Origin: Eubacterium sp.
Lineage (GTDB): Bacteria; Bacillota; Clostridia; Lachnospirales; Lachnospiraceae
Assembly: GCA_017433615.1 (NCBI GenBank)
Contig: JAFRGW010000066.1
Span: 1-48,110 of the forward strand
Direction: 5' to 3'
DNA: 48,110 bases
The position numbers and the translations under genes are program-made. The notes under the pieces are model-generated. The model worked only from the letters and a program-made list of their open reading frames with translations. It was not told where the DNA came from and did not search any database. Below are positions 7,263 to 16,098 of the stretch, in pieces. Position 1 is the first letter of the stretch; every line of letters begins with the position of its first letter.

Positions 7263-8792
7263 CTATGGCATCCGGATCTGCAGAATCTGTGCGAAGAGAT
7301 CCGGATTTCCGGTAATCAGAACCGTCAGCCGTTCACGTGTGCGCGTGAGTGCTTCATACAGAACAGACAGTGCGGTGTTGTCATCTCCCTTTTTACAGAG
7401 ATGCAGCGCCGCATCGTAGTAAAAGGAGTCATCCATGATGACAAGGACGCGGTCATATTCCTGCGCGACAATCTCATCTTCCGGCAGAACAGAGGAGGAC
7501 AGTGTGATCTGAGAATATCCCTGTTTCCGGTAATAGTCTGCGATCATCTGTTCTTCATGACCATTTCCTGCATACAGAACGTCGACGCAGCTGTAATCTG
7601 CGTGCTGCGTCTTTTCCTTCAGGCTGAACATATTCCACATGAAAGCAAAAACCGGCCGGTTGATCCGGATATTCCCGGAAAATGCAAAGGCATGTGTCCT
7701 GCCGGCTGTGATCGTATCCTCGGCATCTTCCATTGCGGAAAAAATGCTGCGGATGCTGTAGGGATCGTATGCCAGGACAGCGGGAATCCGGCTTTCTTTC
7801 AGCTTCTGCAGAAGCGCGCGCAGCAGCGAGGCAGACAGACGGTTTGCCTCATCGATCAGTACACAGACATATTGCACGGGCTCTTCAGAGTCGGACCACA
7901 CAGCAGGATCTTCCGTATCTTCGAATTCAGTGCCGGAGCGTATGATAACATTGCGCAGCCGGCTGTTGATAATATGATGTCCTTCCCTTAAGGGGCCGCC
8001 GTGCAGGAAGAGAACTTCTTTCTTTTTCGATAATGCAAGCGCGAGATCAAATAACAGAAGTGTTTTGCCGGTGCCGGCACTGCCGGTCAGTGTGATGACA
8101 GGAGCAGCACCCGGCAGGATGCTTCTGTTTTCTTCGTTTTCGCGGATCAGATCAAGAATACGCCTGCGGAACTCCCACTGCTGGTTTGTGAGAAAATATT
8201 TTCCCTGCAGCAGCCGCTCCGGTGTGCTTACCGGTGAGATCAGATAATCAGAGGCACGGAAATAAAGATCCAGACCTTCTGCAATAAATGTCTGAAAGCG
8301 GGTTTTCATAAGGATTGCCGCAAGTTCGCTGATGGGAGCAGTACCGAAAAACTGATTTTCCTTCAGCTGATAGAGCGTGTCTGTTTCCATCACATAGGTG
8401 AAGGAATAAATCGTCCTGGAAACATTTGCGAGATAATAGCGGTTCTGTTCGAGCTGCTTTCGGATCCGGTCTTCCGGAACAGCCTCGCTCTTCAGTTCAA
8501 TATTCAGGACGGAGGATGCGTCGGATGAAAATTTCAGCAGGTCAAATTCTTTACTGATGTGTGCAATCGTATAAGAAAACCAGAATCCGTCCAGCAGTTC
8601 GACCCGGTTTAGCAGAACGGGATTTTCATCAAACTGTTTGGTGAGCCGGCTTACCAGCCTGCACAAAGAAGAAGCCTCGTGCACGCTTACCTGTTTGCAG
8701 GTCCGGCGTCCGGAAAGCGCCTGCAGAAGCCGTGAAAATTCTGAGGCGTGTGAGGATATCCGTGTAAGTGTATACAGATTGATTGCATGCAT
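7263..8792 (-). CDS. DUF2075/Schlafen-group-3-like superfamily 1 helicase with N-terminal nuclease-like domain
   Basis: This protein has 509 residues from the ATG at 8792, chosen because GGGAGG lies upstream; in-frame starts further upstream lack one. The N-terminal part contains D84 and a later E99-L-K101 pair (EFDLLKF, then NIELKSE), the arrangement expected in a PD-(D/E)XK nuclease core. A superfamily 1 motor follows, with Walker A GSAGTGKT (237-244), Walker B VLIDEA (311-316), an arginine motif NIRINRP (374-380) and the motif VI-like EALTRTRERL (480-489). Such proteins act on DNA or RNA and are often linked to defence or repair, but the role here is not established. It stands alone and converges with the UxaA remnant. 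Confidence 0.75.
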   Translation of the reverse strand: MHAINLYTLTRISSHASEFSRLLQALSGRRTCKQVSVHEASSLCRLVSRLTKQFDENPVLLNRVELLDGFWFSYTIAHISKEFDLLKFSSDASSVLNIELKSEAVPEDRIRKQLEQNRYYLANVSRTIYSFTYVMETDTLYQLKENQFFGTAPISELAAILMKTRFQTFIAEGLDLYFRASDYLISPVSTPERLLQGKYFLTNQQWEFRRRILDLIRENEENRSILPGAAPVITLTGSAGTGKTLLLFDLALALSKKKEVLFLHGGPLREGHHIINSRLRNVIIRSGTEFEDTEDPAVWSDSEEPVQYVCVLIDEANRLSASLLRALLQKLKESRIPAVLAYDPYSIRSIFSAMEDAEDTITAGRTHAFAFSGNIRINRPVFAFMWNMFSLKEKTQHADYSCVDVLYAGNGHEEQMIADYYRKQGYSQITLSSSVLPEDEIVAQEYDRVLVIMDDSFYYDAALHLCKKGDDNTALSVLYEALTRTRERLTVLITGNPDLFAQILQIRMP

Positions 8793-8835
8793 TTGTATGT
8801 TTTCCTCCCGCTGCAGCATCGCCTGCTTCTTTTTT

Positions 8836-8841
8836 ATTATA
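8836..8841 (-). promoter_or_regulatory. -10 element of the nuclease/helicase gene
   Basis: A perfect TATAAT on the minus strand lies 43 bp upstream of the start at 8792. No good -35 box is seen at 16-18 bp, so the promoter may be weak or activator-dependent. Confidence 0.45.
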
Positions 8842-8904
8842 CTGGCATTCCCGCGGAAAAACACAGTATTTTTCCGAGATCTTGATTGTTTTTTTTCGGG
8901 ATTA

Positions 8905-8913
8905 TGTTATACT
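8905..8913 (+). promoter_or_regulatory. extended -10 promoter of the penicillin-binding protein gene
   Basis: TG-T-TATACT forms an extended -10 element. A TTGATT hexamer lies upstream with a long 20-bp spacer, tolerable for an extended -10 promoter. The leader of about 140 nt includes a GCCGGC/GCCGGC hairpin (9024-9049) just before the start codon. Confidence 0.5.
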
Positions 8914-9064
8914 GATTCTCGCCCGGCAATCATTTCATAACGCTGCTGGAATCTTGCCGCGACGCACAGATACGCAGGCAATTTTTCTAAGATTAAGCAG
9001 GGCGGAAATGAGGACAGTCAGGGGCCGGCGCTTATCGATAACAGCCGGCGGGAACCGGAAGAAA

Positions 9065-11938
9065 ATGGAAAAGAAGAGAATAACCATGGCAAACGAGAAA
9101 AGAAATACGGAGAAGATCCGGTCTGAAGCAGGACAGACTGCGAACAAACCGGGCAAAAAGGTAAAGCTGCTGAAAAGACGTACCGGAAATTCTGACGGGA
9201 AGAACAAAGCCGGCCGGCCGAAAAAACCGGGCAGAGCGAAACGAATCATCCTGACAGTGCTGCTGGCACTGGCCGGCGTCATTCTGGCGTTGGGGATCGT
9301 GATTTATGCAAAGCTGAAGCCACTGTACCGCGATGCAAAGGAGCAGAGCTACGATATCCTTTCTACGATGAATGAGGGGACATTCAAGATGGAGAGTGCG
9401 ACGCGGATCTATGATAAAGAAGGCAGCATGATCGGGCGGATCGGCTATGCCAATTACGAGTATGTTCCGGTCGCGGATGTTTCCCCATATGTGACGGACG
9501 GCTATATTGCCGTGGAGGATCAGAATTTCAAGCAGCACAGAGGTGTCGATTATAAGGCGACGCTGCGTGCGGCGATTCAGCTGGTGCTGAACCGGGGCGA
9601 GATCACGCAGGGCGGCTCCACGATCACCATGCAGGTGCTGAAAAATAATGTTCTGACGCAGGAGCGAAAGTTCACGCGCAAGATTCTGGAGATGGTGCTC
9701 GCAACAGAAGTCGAGAAGAAATATAACAAAGCCCAGATCATGGAATTCTACGTAAACAGCTGCTACTACGGCAACCAGTGCTACGGAATCCAGAGTGCTG
9801 CGAAGTACTATTTCAAAAAAGACGCAAAGAATCTGACCCTCGGTGAGGCTGCGATGCTTGTCGGAACCAGCAACCGGCCGAATGCTTTAAATCCGGCAGC
9901 GGACTATGACGCGTGTCTTGAGAAGCGGGAGCAGGTGCTCGGCCGCATGGTGACTGCGGGATATATATCAGAAGATGAGCGGACGGCAGCGGCAGAGGAG
10001 CGCCCGGAGATTTTTGAATACAAAGAAAAAGTGGACAATGAGGATGCGATGACAACCTATGCCATCCACTGCGCCGCACTGAAGTTGATGGAGACAGAGG
10101 GATTTGCGTTCCAGTACACATTTGATGATGACACAGCATATGATGCATATGTGAAAACATATGAGGCTGCTTATCAGGATATGACTGACCGGATCCGTGA
10201 AGGCGGGTATCAGATCGAGACTTCGCTTGACCAGAAGATCCAGAAACAGTTCCAGAATGCTGTGGACTCTACGCTGTCTGAGGAGACAGAGAAGGTAGAA
10301 GACGGCCGCTATGCGCTGCAGGCTGCGGGAATCTGTATTGACAATGAGACGGGTCTTACCGTGGCAGTCATCGGCGGACGGGGGGATGCAGGGGAGTATA
10401 ATCGCGCATATCAGGCGAAGCGCCAGGCGGGTTCGGCAATCAAGCCGCTGCTCGATTATGGTCCGGCGATCAACGAGGGAATGATTTCTGCGGGGACCCT
10501 GATCAACGACAGCAAGATTGATTTCAACGGCTATCAGCCCCGCAACTATAATGATGTCTACCGCGGCAATATCACCGCGCGTGAAGCAATGGCCAGATCC
10601 AGCAACTCTGTCGCGGTACAGGTGCTGGAAGAGACCGGTATGCGCGATGCACTGGAGTATCTTGGGCGGATGAAATTCCGCACGCTGTCTTATGCGGACA
10701 ATCACAATCTGTCTGCAGGTCTGGGAAGTCTGACGAACGGTGTCACCGTTGAGGATATGGCGCGCGGATTTGCAGCGATTGCAAACGGAGGAAAAATGCG
10801 TGATTCCGGATGTATCAGAACCATAAAGAGTGACCTGGAGGGAGAAGTCTACAGGTACGAGGGCGAAGAGACTGAAATATTCAATCAGGATACGGCGTTT
10901 ATTCTGACCGATATGATGCAGGGTGTCTGCCGCGAGGATTACGGAACGGCCTCGGAGTATGTGACAGATCAGCAGTATTATGCCGGAAAGACCGGTACGA
11001 CGAACGACAACCAGGATATCTGGTTCGGCGGATACAGTCCCTATTATACGGCGGTCACCTGGGTGGGCTATGATCTGCCGCGGGAGAGTGAGACGCTGGC
11101 GGACGAAAAGTATAATATCCGGATCTGGTCTGCATTTATGGATGTTCTGCACAGCGGACTGGAGAAGAAGGACTATGCGGTTCCGGACACCGTTCTTCTC
11201 GATAATGGTTCCGGCAAATATACAAAGCCGGACTACACGGAGGATGTTTATAACAGCAGACCCGGCGGCAGCGACTATGTTTCCGGTATGCTGCTTGATA
11301 AGATTACGGAAGAGGCTTACCGGCAGCGCCTTGAGGAACAGCAGGAAGCTGCGGAAGAAGCTGTAAAGGCATTTGAAGATTTCCAGATTGAGAGTGCAGA
11401 AGATGCAGACCGGCTGGAAGAAGAATACAATTACGCGCTCGGCATCGTGGAACAGATGGAAGACGAAGAAGCACGCAGACCGCTTATGGAACGTCTCGCG
11501 CGGAAATATGAACTTCTGGCAGGCGAAGTTGAGACAAAATGGCTCGCGGTGAAGGCCGCCGAAGAAGCAGAAGCACAGGATGCGGCTTATCTTCAGAATC
11601 AGGAACAGGCGATGCAGTCTGTCGAGACGGCCGATGCCAGAATCCATGATGCGAATGTGCGCGCGGTGCAGAATTACATTGCTGCGCTGAACAGGCGGAC
11701 GGTCTATACGAACGCAATTCAGGATATCATTGACAGCGCGCGCAGTGCGCTTGCAAGATGCGAAGAATATCCGGAATACAGCTCACTGCAGTCAGAGCTG
11801 AACCAAGCAGTCAGTTATGTCCAGTCAATTCCGACGGCGGACGAACTGCAGCGGCAGGCAGAAGAAGCGGAGCGCCTGGAGGAAGCATCCAGGCAGACCG
11901 AGGAAGACCCGGTAATTGAAACGACAGTGACACCGTAG
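9065..11938 (+). CDS. class A penicillin-binding protein (PBP1A-type) with long helical C-terminal tail
   Basis: This bifunctional peptidoglycan synthase has 957 residues. A basic cytoplasmic N-terminus precedes one membrane helix (about 60-82). The GT51 transglycosylase domain follows with the catalytic Glu in VEDQNFKQHRGVD (about 150-163) and GGSTITMQ. The transpeptidase has Ser457-x-x-Lys460 (GSAIKPL), Ser-Ser-Asn at 512-514 and KTGTT at 642-646. After about residue 750 a Glu/Ala/Gln-rich tail of roughly 200 residues, predicted helical or coiled-coil, replaces the short tail of typical PBP1A. The start is uncertain: ATG at 9065 behind GGAAG, or ATG at 9086. Confidence 0.93.
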   Translation: MEKKRITMANEKRNTEKIRSEAGQTANKPGKKVKLLKRRTGNSDGKNKAGRPKKPGRAKRIILTVLLALAGVILALGIVIYAKLKPLYRDAKEQSYDILSTMNEGTFKMESATRIYDKEGSMIGRIGYANYEYVPVADVSPYVTDGYIAVEDQNFKQHRGVDYKATLRAAIQLVLNRGEITQGGSTITMQVLKNNVLTQERKFTRKILEMVLATEVEKKYNKAQIMEFYVNSCYYGNQCYGIQSAAKYYFKKDAKNLTLGEAAMLVGTSNRPNALNPAADYDACLEKREQVLGRMVTAGYISEDERTAAAEERPEIFEYKEKVDNEDAMTTYAIHCAALKLMETEGFAFQYTFDDDTAYDAYVKTYEAAYQDMTDRIREGGYQIETSLDQKIQKQFQNAVDSTLSEETEKVEDGRYALQAAGICIDNETGLTVAVIGGRGDAGEYNRAYQAKRQAGSAIKPLLDYGPAINEGMISAGTLINDSKIDFNGYQPRNYNDVYRGNITAREAMARSSNSVAVQVLEETGMRDALEYLGRMKFRTLSYADNHNLSAGLGSLTNGVTVEDMARGFAAIANGGKMRDSGCIRTIKSDLEGEVYRYEGEETEIFNQDTAFILTDMMQGVCREDYGTASEYVTDQQYYAGKTGTTNDNQDIWFGGYSPYYTAVTWVGYDLPRESETLADEKYNIRIWSAFMDVLHSGLEKKDYAVPDTVLLDNGSGKYTKPDYTEDVYNSRPGGSDYVSGMLLDKITEEAYRQRLEEQQEAAEEAVKAFEDFQIESAEDADRLEEEYNYALGIVEQMEDEEARRPLMERLARKYELLAGEVETKWLAVKAAEEAEAQDAAYLQNQEQAMQSVETADARIHDANVRAVQNYIAALNRRTVYTNAIQDIIDSARSALARCEEYPEYSSLQSELNQAVSYVQSIPTADELQRQAEEAERLEEASRQTEEDPVIETTVTP

Positions 11939-11978
11939 AAATGTACATAAAAAGATCCAATTTCCGGTAGAATTTACC

Positions 11979-12007
11979 TTGAGATACGCAAACTGAGCAG
12001 ATACAAT
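11979..12007 (+). promoter_or_regulatory. promoter of ppaC
   Basis: TTGAGA (11979-11984) and TACAAT (12002-12007) have a 17-bp spacer. They lie in the 190-bp gap after the penicillin-binding protein, leaving a leader of about 115 nt. Confidence 0.65.
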
Positions 12008-12129
12008 GAAGGCGTATAATAAAGTATCTGCAAGTATGAGAGCGAAAAGGGGCGCAGCCGGGAAGAATCATCAGAAGCAGAAAGAAAGACCGGACGGTGT
12101 AATACGTGTCCCAAAAAAGGAGAAATACG

Positions 12130-13788
12130 TTGAGAAATCTGAAGAAGGAAGTATGTATCATCGGTCATAAGAATCCGGATACGGATTCCATCTGTTCAGC
12201 AATCGCCTATGCTGATCTGAAAAACCGCACGGAGGAAGGGGAGTTTTATCCGCGCCGCGCCGGTCATGTCAGTGAGGAGACTGAATTTGTACTTCGCCAT
12301 TTTGACGTTCCGAAACCGGAATATCTCCGGGATGTCGGCACAGAGGTGAAGGAGATAGAAATACACGAGATCATCTCCGGATCACCGGATCTGACCGTGC
12401 GGAAGGCATGGGAATCCATGCAGGAGCAGAAGGTTGTTACCCTTCCGATCACAGATAACGAAAAGCATCTGGAAGGAATCATAACCGTCAGCGATATTGC
12501 AAAATCCTATATGGAAATCTACGACAGCGACCTGCTGTCTGAAGCAAAGACGACATTCAGCAGTATCGCAGAGACGCTCGACGGCTCGCTTCTGGTCGGC
12601 AATCCGGACGACGTATTTGATGAGGGACGTGTCGTCGTGGGTGCATTTCATCCGGATACCATGAAAAAGTTCCTGCATGAACATGATCTGGTTATCATGG
12701 GAAACCGTCCGGAGGATATGCTGGGGGCAATGGAATTAAATGTCAGAGGTCTGGTGATCGGTCTCGATGCAAAAGTCAGCGACCTGATTCTGCGCCTGGC
12801 AAAAGAGCAGAACTGTGTGATTATCAGCAGTCCGCATGACACGATTACCACCGCGCGTCTGATCAACCAGGCGGTGCCAGTCAGGCATCTGATGAAAAAG
12901 GATGACCTTGTGCTGTTTCACATCAATGATAAGCTCAAGAAGGTCCGCGAGACCATGACAGAATACCGGCACAGAGATTTCCCGGTGCTCGACAGGGACG
13001 ATCATTATCTCGGGACGATTTCAAGGCGCAACCTCATTGACGGTCATGGCAAGCAGGTGATTCTCGTTGATCACAACGAGCGTTCCCAGGCAGTTGATCA
13101 CATCGAGGAAGCAGATATTCTGGAAATCATCGATCACCATCGCCTCGGTTCTCTCGAGACGATGAATCCGATCCTGTTCCGCAATGAGCCGGTCGGCTGC
13201 ACCGCAACCATTATTTTCAGAATCTACCAGGAGAAAAATGTGGAACTGACGCCGCAGATTGCAGGACTGCTTTGTTCGGCGATTCTTTCTGACACATTGA
13301 TGTTCCGCTCGCCGACCTGCACGCCGCGTGACGTTGCAGCGGCACATAAGCTGGCAGAGATTGCTGGCATCACGGATATAGAAGATTATGCGAAGCAGAT
13401 GTTCCGTGCCGGCGGCGATCTGAAGGGAAAAACACCGGAAGAGATCCTGTATCAGGATTTCAAGGTCTTCCATGTCGATAATGTTTCCTTCGGCGTCGGA
13501 CAGGTGTGCTCGCTTGACGAAGAAGAGCTGGCAGAAATTAAGGAAATGATGCCGGAGGTGATGGAAAAGGCACTGCCGGACCGCAAAATTGATATGGTAT
13601 TTCTGATGCTGACAGACATTCTGGAACAGTCGACAGATCTGCTGTTTGCGGGAGATGACAAGACCGGTGCGCTGGTAAGCAGGGCAGAGCATCTGGATGT
13701 CACAGGCAACAGTGTCTATCTTCGCAATGTGGTATCCAGAAAGAAGCAGTTTATTCCGGCAATCATGGCTGCGCTGTCTGCACACTGA
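12130..13788 (+). CDS. ppaC: manganese-dependent inorganic pyrophosphatase with CBS and DRTGG domains
   Basis: This 552-residue family II pyrophosphatase is of the regulated clostridial type. The DHH catalytic part has HKNPDTDSICSAIAY near the N-terminus and VDHNERSQ and IDHHRLG in the second half, with a DHHA2 C-terminus (CTPRD and DLKGKT region). The catalytic part is interrupted by two CBS motifs and a DRTGG domain (about residues 65-300), which in characterised homologues bind adenine nucleotides or diadenosine polyphosphates and control activity. It hydrolyses PPi to phosphate in the cytoplasm. The start is a TTG at 12130, 7 nt behind AAGGAG. The only upstream alternative is a GTG at 12106 without a ribosome site. 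Confidence 0.93.
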   Translation: MRNLKKEVCIIGHKNPDTDSICSAIAYADLKNRTEEGEFYPRRAGHVSEETEFVLRHFDVPKPEYLRDVGTEVKEIEIHEIISGSPDLTVRKAWESMQEQKVVTLPITDNEKHLEGIITVSDIAKSYMEIYDSDLLSEAKTTFSSIAETLDGSLLVGNPDDVFDEGRVVVGAFHPDTMKKFLHEHDLVIMGNRPEDMLGAMELNVRGLVIGLDAKVSDLILRLAKEQNCVIISSPHDTITTARLINQAVPVRHLMKKDDLVLFHINDKLKKVRETMTEYRHRDFPVLDRDDHYLGTISRRNLIDGHGKQVILVDHNERSQAVDHIEEADILEIIDHHRLGSLETMNPILFRNEPVGCTATIIFRIYQEKNVELTPQIAGLLCSAILSDTLMFRSPTCTPRDVAAAHKLAEIAGITDIEDYAKQMFRAGGDLKGKTPEEILYQDFKVFHVDNVSFGVGQVCSLDEEELAEIKEMMPEVMEKALPDRKIDMVFLMLTDILEQSTDLLFAGDDKTGALVSRAEHLDVTGNSVYLRNVVSRKKQFIPAIMAALSAH

Positions 13789-13796
13789 GAAATGTA

Positions 13797-13845
13797 AAAG
13801 AGCTGACGTACGGGCATATCAAATCGTGCGTCAGCTCTTTTATGA
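13797..13845. terminator. bidirectional terminator between ppaC and the ricin/lysozyme-like gene
   Basis: AAAGAGCTGACG (13797-13808) pairs perfectly with CGTCAGCTCTTT (13829-13840). A-rich and T-rich flanks lie on both sides, so it can stop transcripts of both convergent genes. Confidence 0.85.
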
Positions 13846-13857
13846 TCTTTTATGAAT

Positions 13858-15087
13858 TCAGAGAACGTATTTACGAATAAACGATGCGAAAGTCTTATGA
13901 CGGTTATTGTACTGTACATCGCCGACCTGATTGCTGCTGGAGGTGTCCTTCTGATCAGCGGCAAGTGATTTCAGAATGTTGTCAAGGCTGTAATTGCCGG
14001 CGCATCTGTCGAAGATGCGGTTGACGGACTTGAGTCCGCCCAGATGACGGATCTGGCAGTACATGTGAACTGCAGCAGCGCTGCTCGTGTATTTGCTGAT
14101 ACAGGCACGGACTAATACGGCAGTCTGTTCCTGAAACTGTTTGTCCTGCAGCTTCTTTCCGGTACTGGTTGTGATCAGTTTGATGATGGCAGACTTCTCT
14201 GCGGCAGTCGGCGCCCAGTGTGTTGCCTCCCAGTCTTTCTTCAGGGCTTTCTTGATCAGCCCCTTCGGATCGACGGCCTTATATTCGGCAGATGTCAGGC
14301 TGCTGCAGATACTCGAGAGCAGCGTCTGTGCCTCTGATCCGTAGAACTGAGCCCATCCGACTGTAATCGTGTGCTCGATCGGACTGTTGGCATAAGGATT
14401 CTCATAGCATCCATAATCGCGCTGGCCATACACCATACCGCCGGATTCAACTGCGCCGATCATATTGGTGAAGATCGGATAGTCGACACTGTCATTCCAC
14501 GATCTGTCGGAAAACGAGCCTTCTGAAGTGGCGCCGAAGTACTGATCCCGCGGAACCAGTGTCCAGCGCTGTCCCGAGGCCCCGGTGTACTTCTTTCCGT
14601 AAACAAGCGTCTTATTCTTTTTCTTATTGCCTTTTACAGTGAGTGCTTTCCTGCCATAGCAGGAGCGGATTATATAAGTGTCATCACCGGCCGGTGAGAT
14701 GTACCACTTTTGCCGGGAGGTGTTTTTTGCTGCAGCCTGCCGGATGGCATTGGTGGATTTTGTCTTCGTTCCTCTGAGGGAAAGATACAGACCGGACCAC
14801 TTGTTCTGGATGGTGTATTTACCGCCTTCGTTTGTGATCAGGAATGTCTGATAGTTTCTTCCTGCATTGGTGCGGATATTTGTTTTCGCACCTGCCTTTT
14901 TTGAATGATTTACAATGGCCAGCACCCTCGTTGGTGCATTTTCCGGAACCAGCATATAGTAGCCGGTCTTGATGTCAGCATCTGCAGCGGCATGCACAGG
15001 AAGTGCACGGCCGGTCAGCAGAATGCCCGCCAGAAGAAACAGAGCTGTATAGATCGTTCGTTTCAGATGGATGATTTTTTGATTCAT
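13858..15087 (-). CDS. secreted ricin-type lectin / lysozyme-like protein
   Basis: This 409-residue protein has a clear signal peptide (TIYTALFLLAGILLTGRALP, cleavage after VHA-A). Residues about 40-190 show ricin beta-trefoil repeats with Q-x-W signatures (RQKWYI, GQRWTL) and the GYYMLVPEN opening, pointing to carbohydrate binding. The C-terminal part (about 205-400) has a lysozyme-like look: GAVESGGMVYGQRDYG with a candidate catalytic Glu, then ITVGWAQFYG. A cell-wall or host-glycan-directed hydrolase is plausible; the enzyme class is inferred only from these short patterns. It has its own promoter (TGTACA, 17 bp, TATAAT on the minus strand at 15146-15118). Confidence 0.65.
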   Translation of the reverse strand: MNQKIIHLKRTIYTALFLLAGILLTGRALPVHAAADADIKTGYYMLVPENAPTRVLAIVNHSKKAGAKTNIRTNAGRNYQTFLITNEGGKYTIQNKWSGLYLSLRGTKTKSTNAIRQAAAKNTSRQKWYISPAGDDTYIIRSCYGRKALTVKGNKKKNKTLVYGKKYTGASGQRWTLVPRDQYFGATSEGSFSDRSWNDSVDYPIFTNMIGAVESGGMVYGQRDYGCYENPYANSPIEHTITVGWAQFYGSEAQTLLSSICSSLTSAEYKAVDPKGLIKKALKKDWEATHWAPTAAEKSAIIKLITTSTGKKLQDKQFQEQTAVLVRACISKYTSSAAAVHMYCQIRHLGGLKSVNRIFDRCAGNYSLDNILKSLAADQKDTSSSNQVGDVQYNNRHKTFASFIRKYVL

Positions 15088-15117
15088 AAGTTACCTCTCA
15101 TAAACAAACACATTTCA

Positions 15118-15146
15118 ATTATATTACAAAACTGTTAATTTGTACA
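15118..15146 (-). promoter_or_regulatory. promoter of the ricin/lysozyme-like gene
   Basis: On the minus strand TGTACA (15146-15141) and TATAAT (15123-15118) are 17 bp apart. Their position lies about 30-60 bp before the start codon at 15087. Confidence 0.5.
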
Positions 15147-15220
15147 GGCGATTATAGGATATTCCGAAGGGAATTTTAACCAAAATTTGAACATTGTTTT
15201 TAGAAATGATGTATGATGTC

Positions 15221-15249
15221 TTGTATTTGAAAGGCAAATTCGATACAAT
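15221..15249 (+). promoter_or_regulatory. promoter of comEA and the response regulator
   Basis: TTGTAT (15221-15226) and TACAAT (15244-15249) are 17 bp apart and lie about 60 bp before the TTG start of comEA. Confidence 0.6.
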
Positions 15250-15309
15250 AAAACTGAACCTGCCGGGGAACCTTGCAGCATCAGAGTTTGCTGTAAGGAG
15301 GCAGTTATT

Positions 15310-16068
15310 TTGAAAAAAAGATTACGAAAAATCATGATCTGCACTGCGCTGACGGTATGTATGATGTGCTGCGGCGCCTGCGGACAGCCGTATGAACTGA
15401 TTCTTGATGACAGTGCACAGGAAGCGGAACAGACGGGTGTTCCGGAAGCAGAAAGAATGACTGCGGCAGAAGCAGGCAGTTCTCAGGTGCCGGCAGACGA
15501 AAAAGATACGGCGCCGGATTCTGCTGCAGAATCTGTGCCGTCCGCGCCAGATACAGAGGACGCCGGACCGGAAGAGATCTGTGTCTATGTGTGCGGTGCC
15601 GTGCACCAGGCAGGTGTTTATACACTCGCGGCGGGCAGCCGGGTATACGAAGCTGTCGCGGCGGCAGGCGGGCTGACAGAGGAAGCAGAACCCCGCGCAC
15701 TGAACCAGGCACAGTTTCTGGAGGACGGGCAGCAGATCACGGTTTACACAAAAGAGGAGATTGCGCAGAAGGGAGACAGTCCGGCAGCCGGAAGCATCAG
15801 CAGCGCTGCAGGCGGTACATCCGCAGGCAATGCTGATGTGAAAGACAGCGGCGGGAACGGACCGGATTCTGCAGGAGGGATTGTCAATCTGAATACCGCT
15901 GACAGAGATGAACTGATGACCCTTACCGGCGTCGGTGAGGCGCGGGCAGACGCAATCATTGCATACAGAGAAGAACACGGTGCATTTTCATCTGCGGAAG
16001 AGATTATGCAGATTGAGGGCATCGGACAAAAGTCATATGAGAAACTGAAAGACCGGATTACTGTATAA
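15310..16068 (+). CDS. comEA: ComEA-like DNA-binding lipoprotein (SLBB + helix-hairpin-helix)
   Basis: This 252-residue protein starts with TTG, 8 nt behind a strong AAGGAGG; no ATG is available. A lipoprotein signal ends in CCGAC at about residue 24. A flexible Ala/Glu/Pro linker leads to an SLBB-like domain (ICVYVCGAVHQAGVYTLAAG, about 90-155). Two C-terminal helix-hairpin-helix units follow (NLNTADRDELMTLTGVGEAR, about 195-252). ComEA binds incoming double-stranded DNA outside the membrane and hands it to the ComEC channel, which is encoded 6 kb downstream. The response regulator follows after 30 bp, so the two are probably co-transcribed. Confidence 0.88.
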   Translation: MKKRLRKIMICTALTVCMMCCGACGQPYELILDDSAQEAEQTGVPEAERMTAAEAGSSQVPADEKDTAPDSAAESVPSAPDTEDAGPEEICVYVCGAVHQAGVYTLAAGSRVYEAVAAAGGLTEEAEPRALNQAQFLEDGQQITVYTKEEIAQKGDSPAAGSISSAAGGTSAGNADVKDSGGNGPDSAGGIVNLNTADRDELMTLTGVGEARADAIIAYREEHGAFSSAEEIMQIEGIGQKSYEKLKDRITV

Positions 16069-16098
16069 AGAGATACTTCGAAGACCGGAGGGAGGACC

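Noticed and set aside
7254-7991. 245-residue plus-strand open frame downstream of the UxaA remnant
   Set aside because: It is antisense to the helicase C-terminus, which has clear motor motifs. The plus frame shows none.
8783-9064. A 94-residue N-terminal extension of the penicillin-binding protein
   Set aside because: It overlaps the divergent helicase start and the gene's own promoter region and has no ribosome site. The basic cytoplasmic tail from 9065 is typical of the family.
9968-11647. 559-residue open frame antisense to the penicillin-binding protein
   Set aside because: It mirrors a gene with clear GT51 and transpeptidase motifs, has no recognisable domain and is Cys/His/Arg-rich as expected of an antisense shadow in biased codon use.
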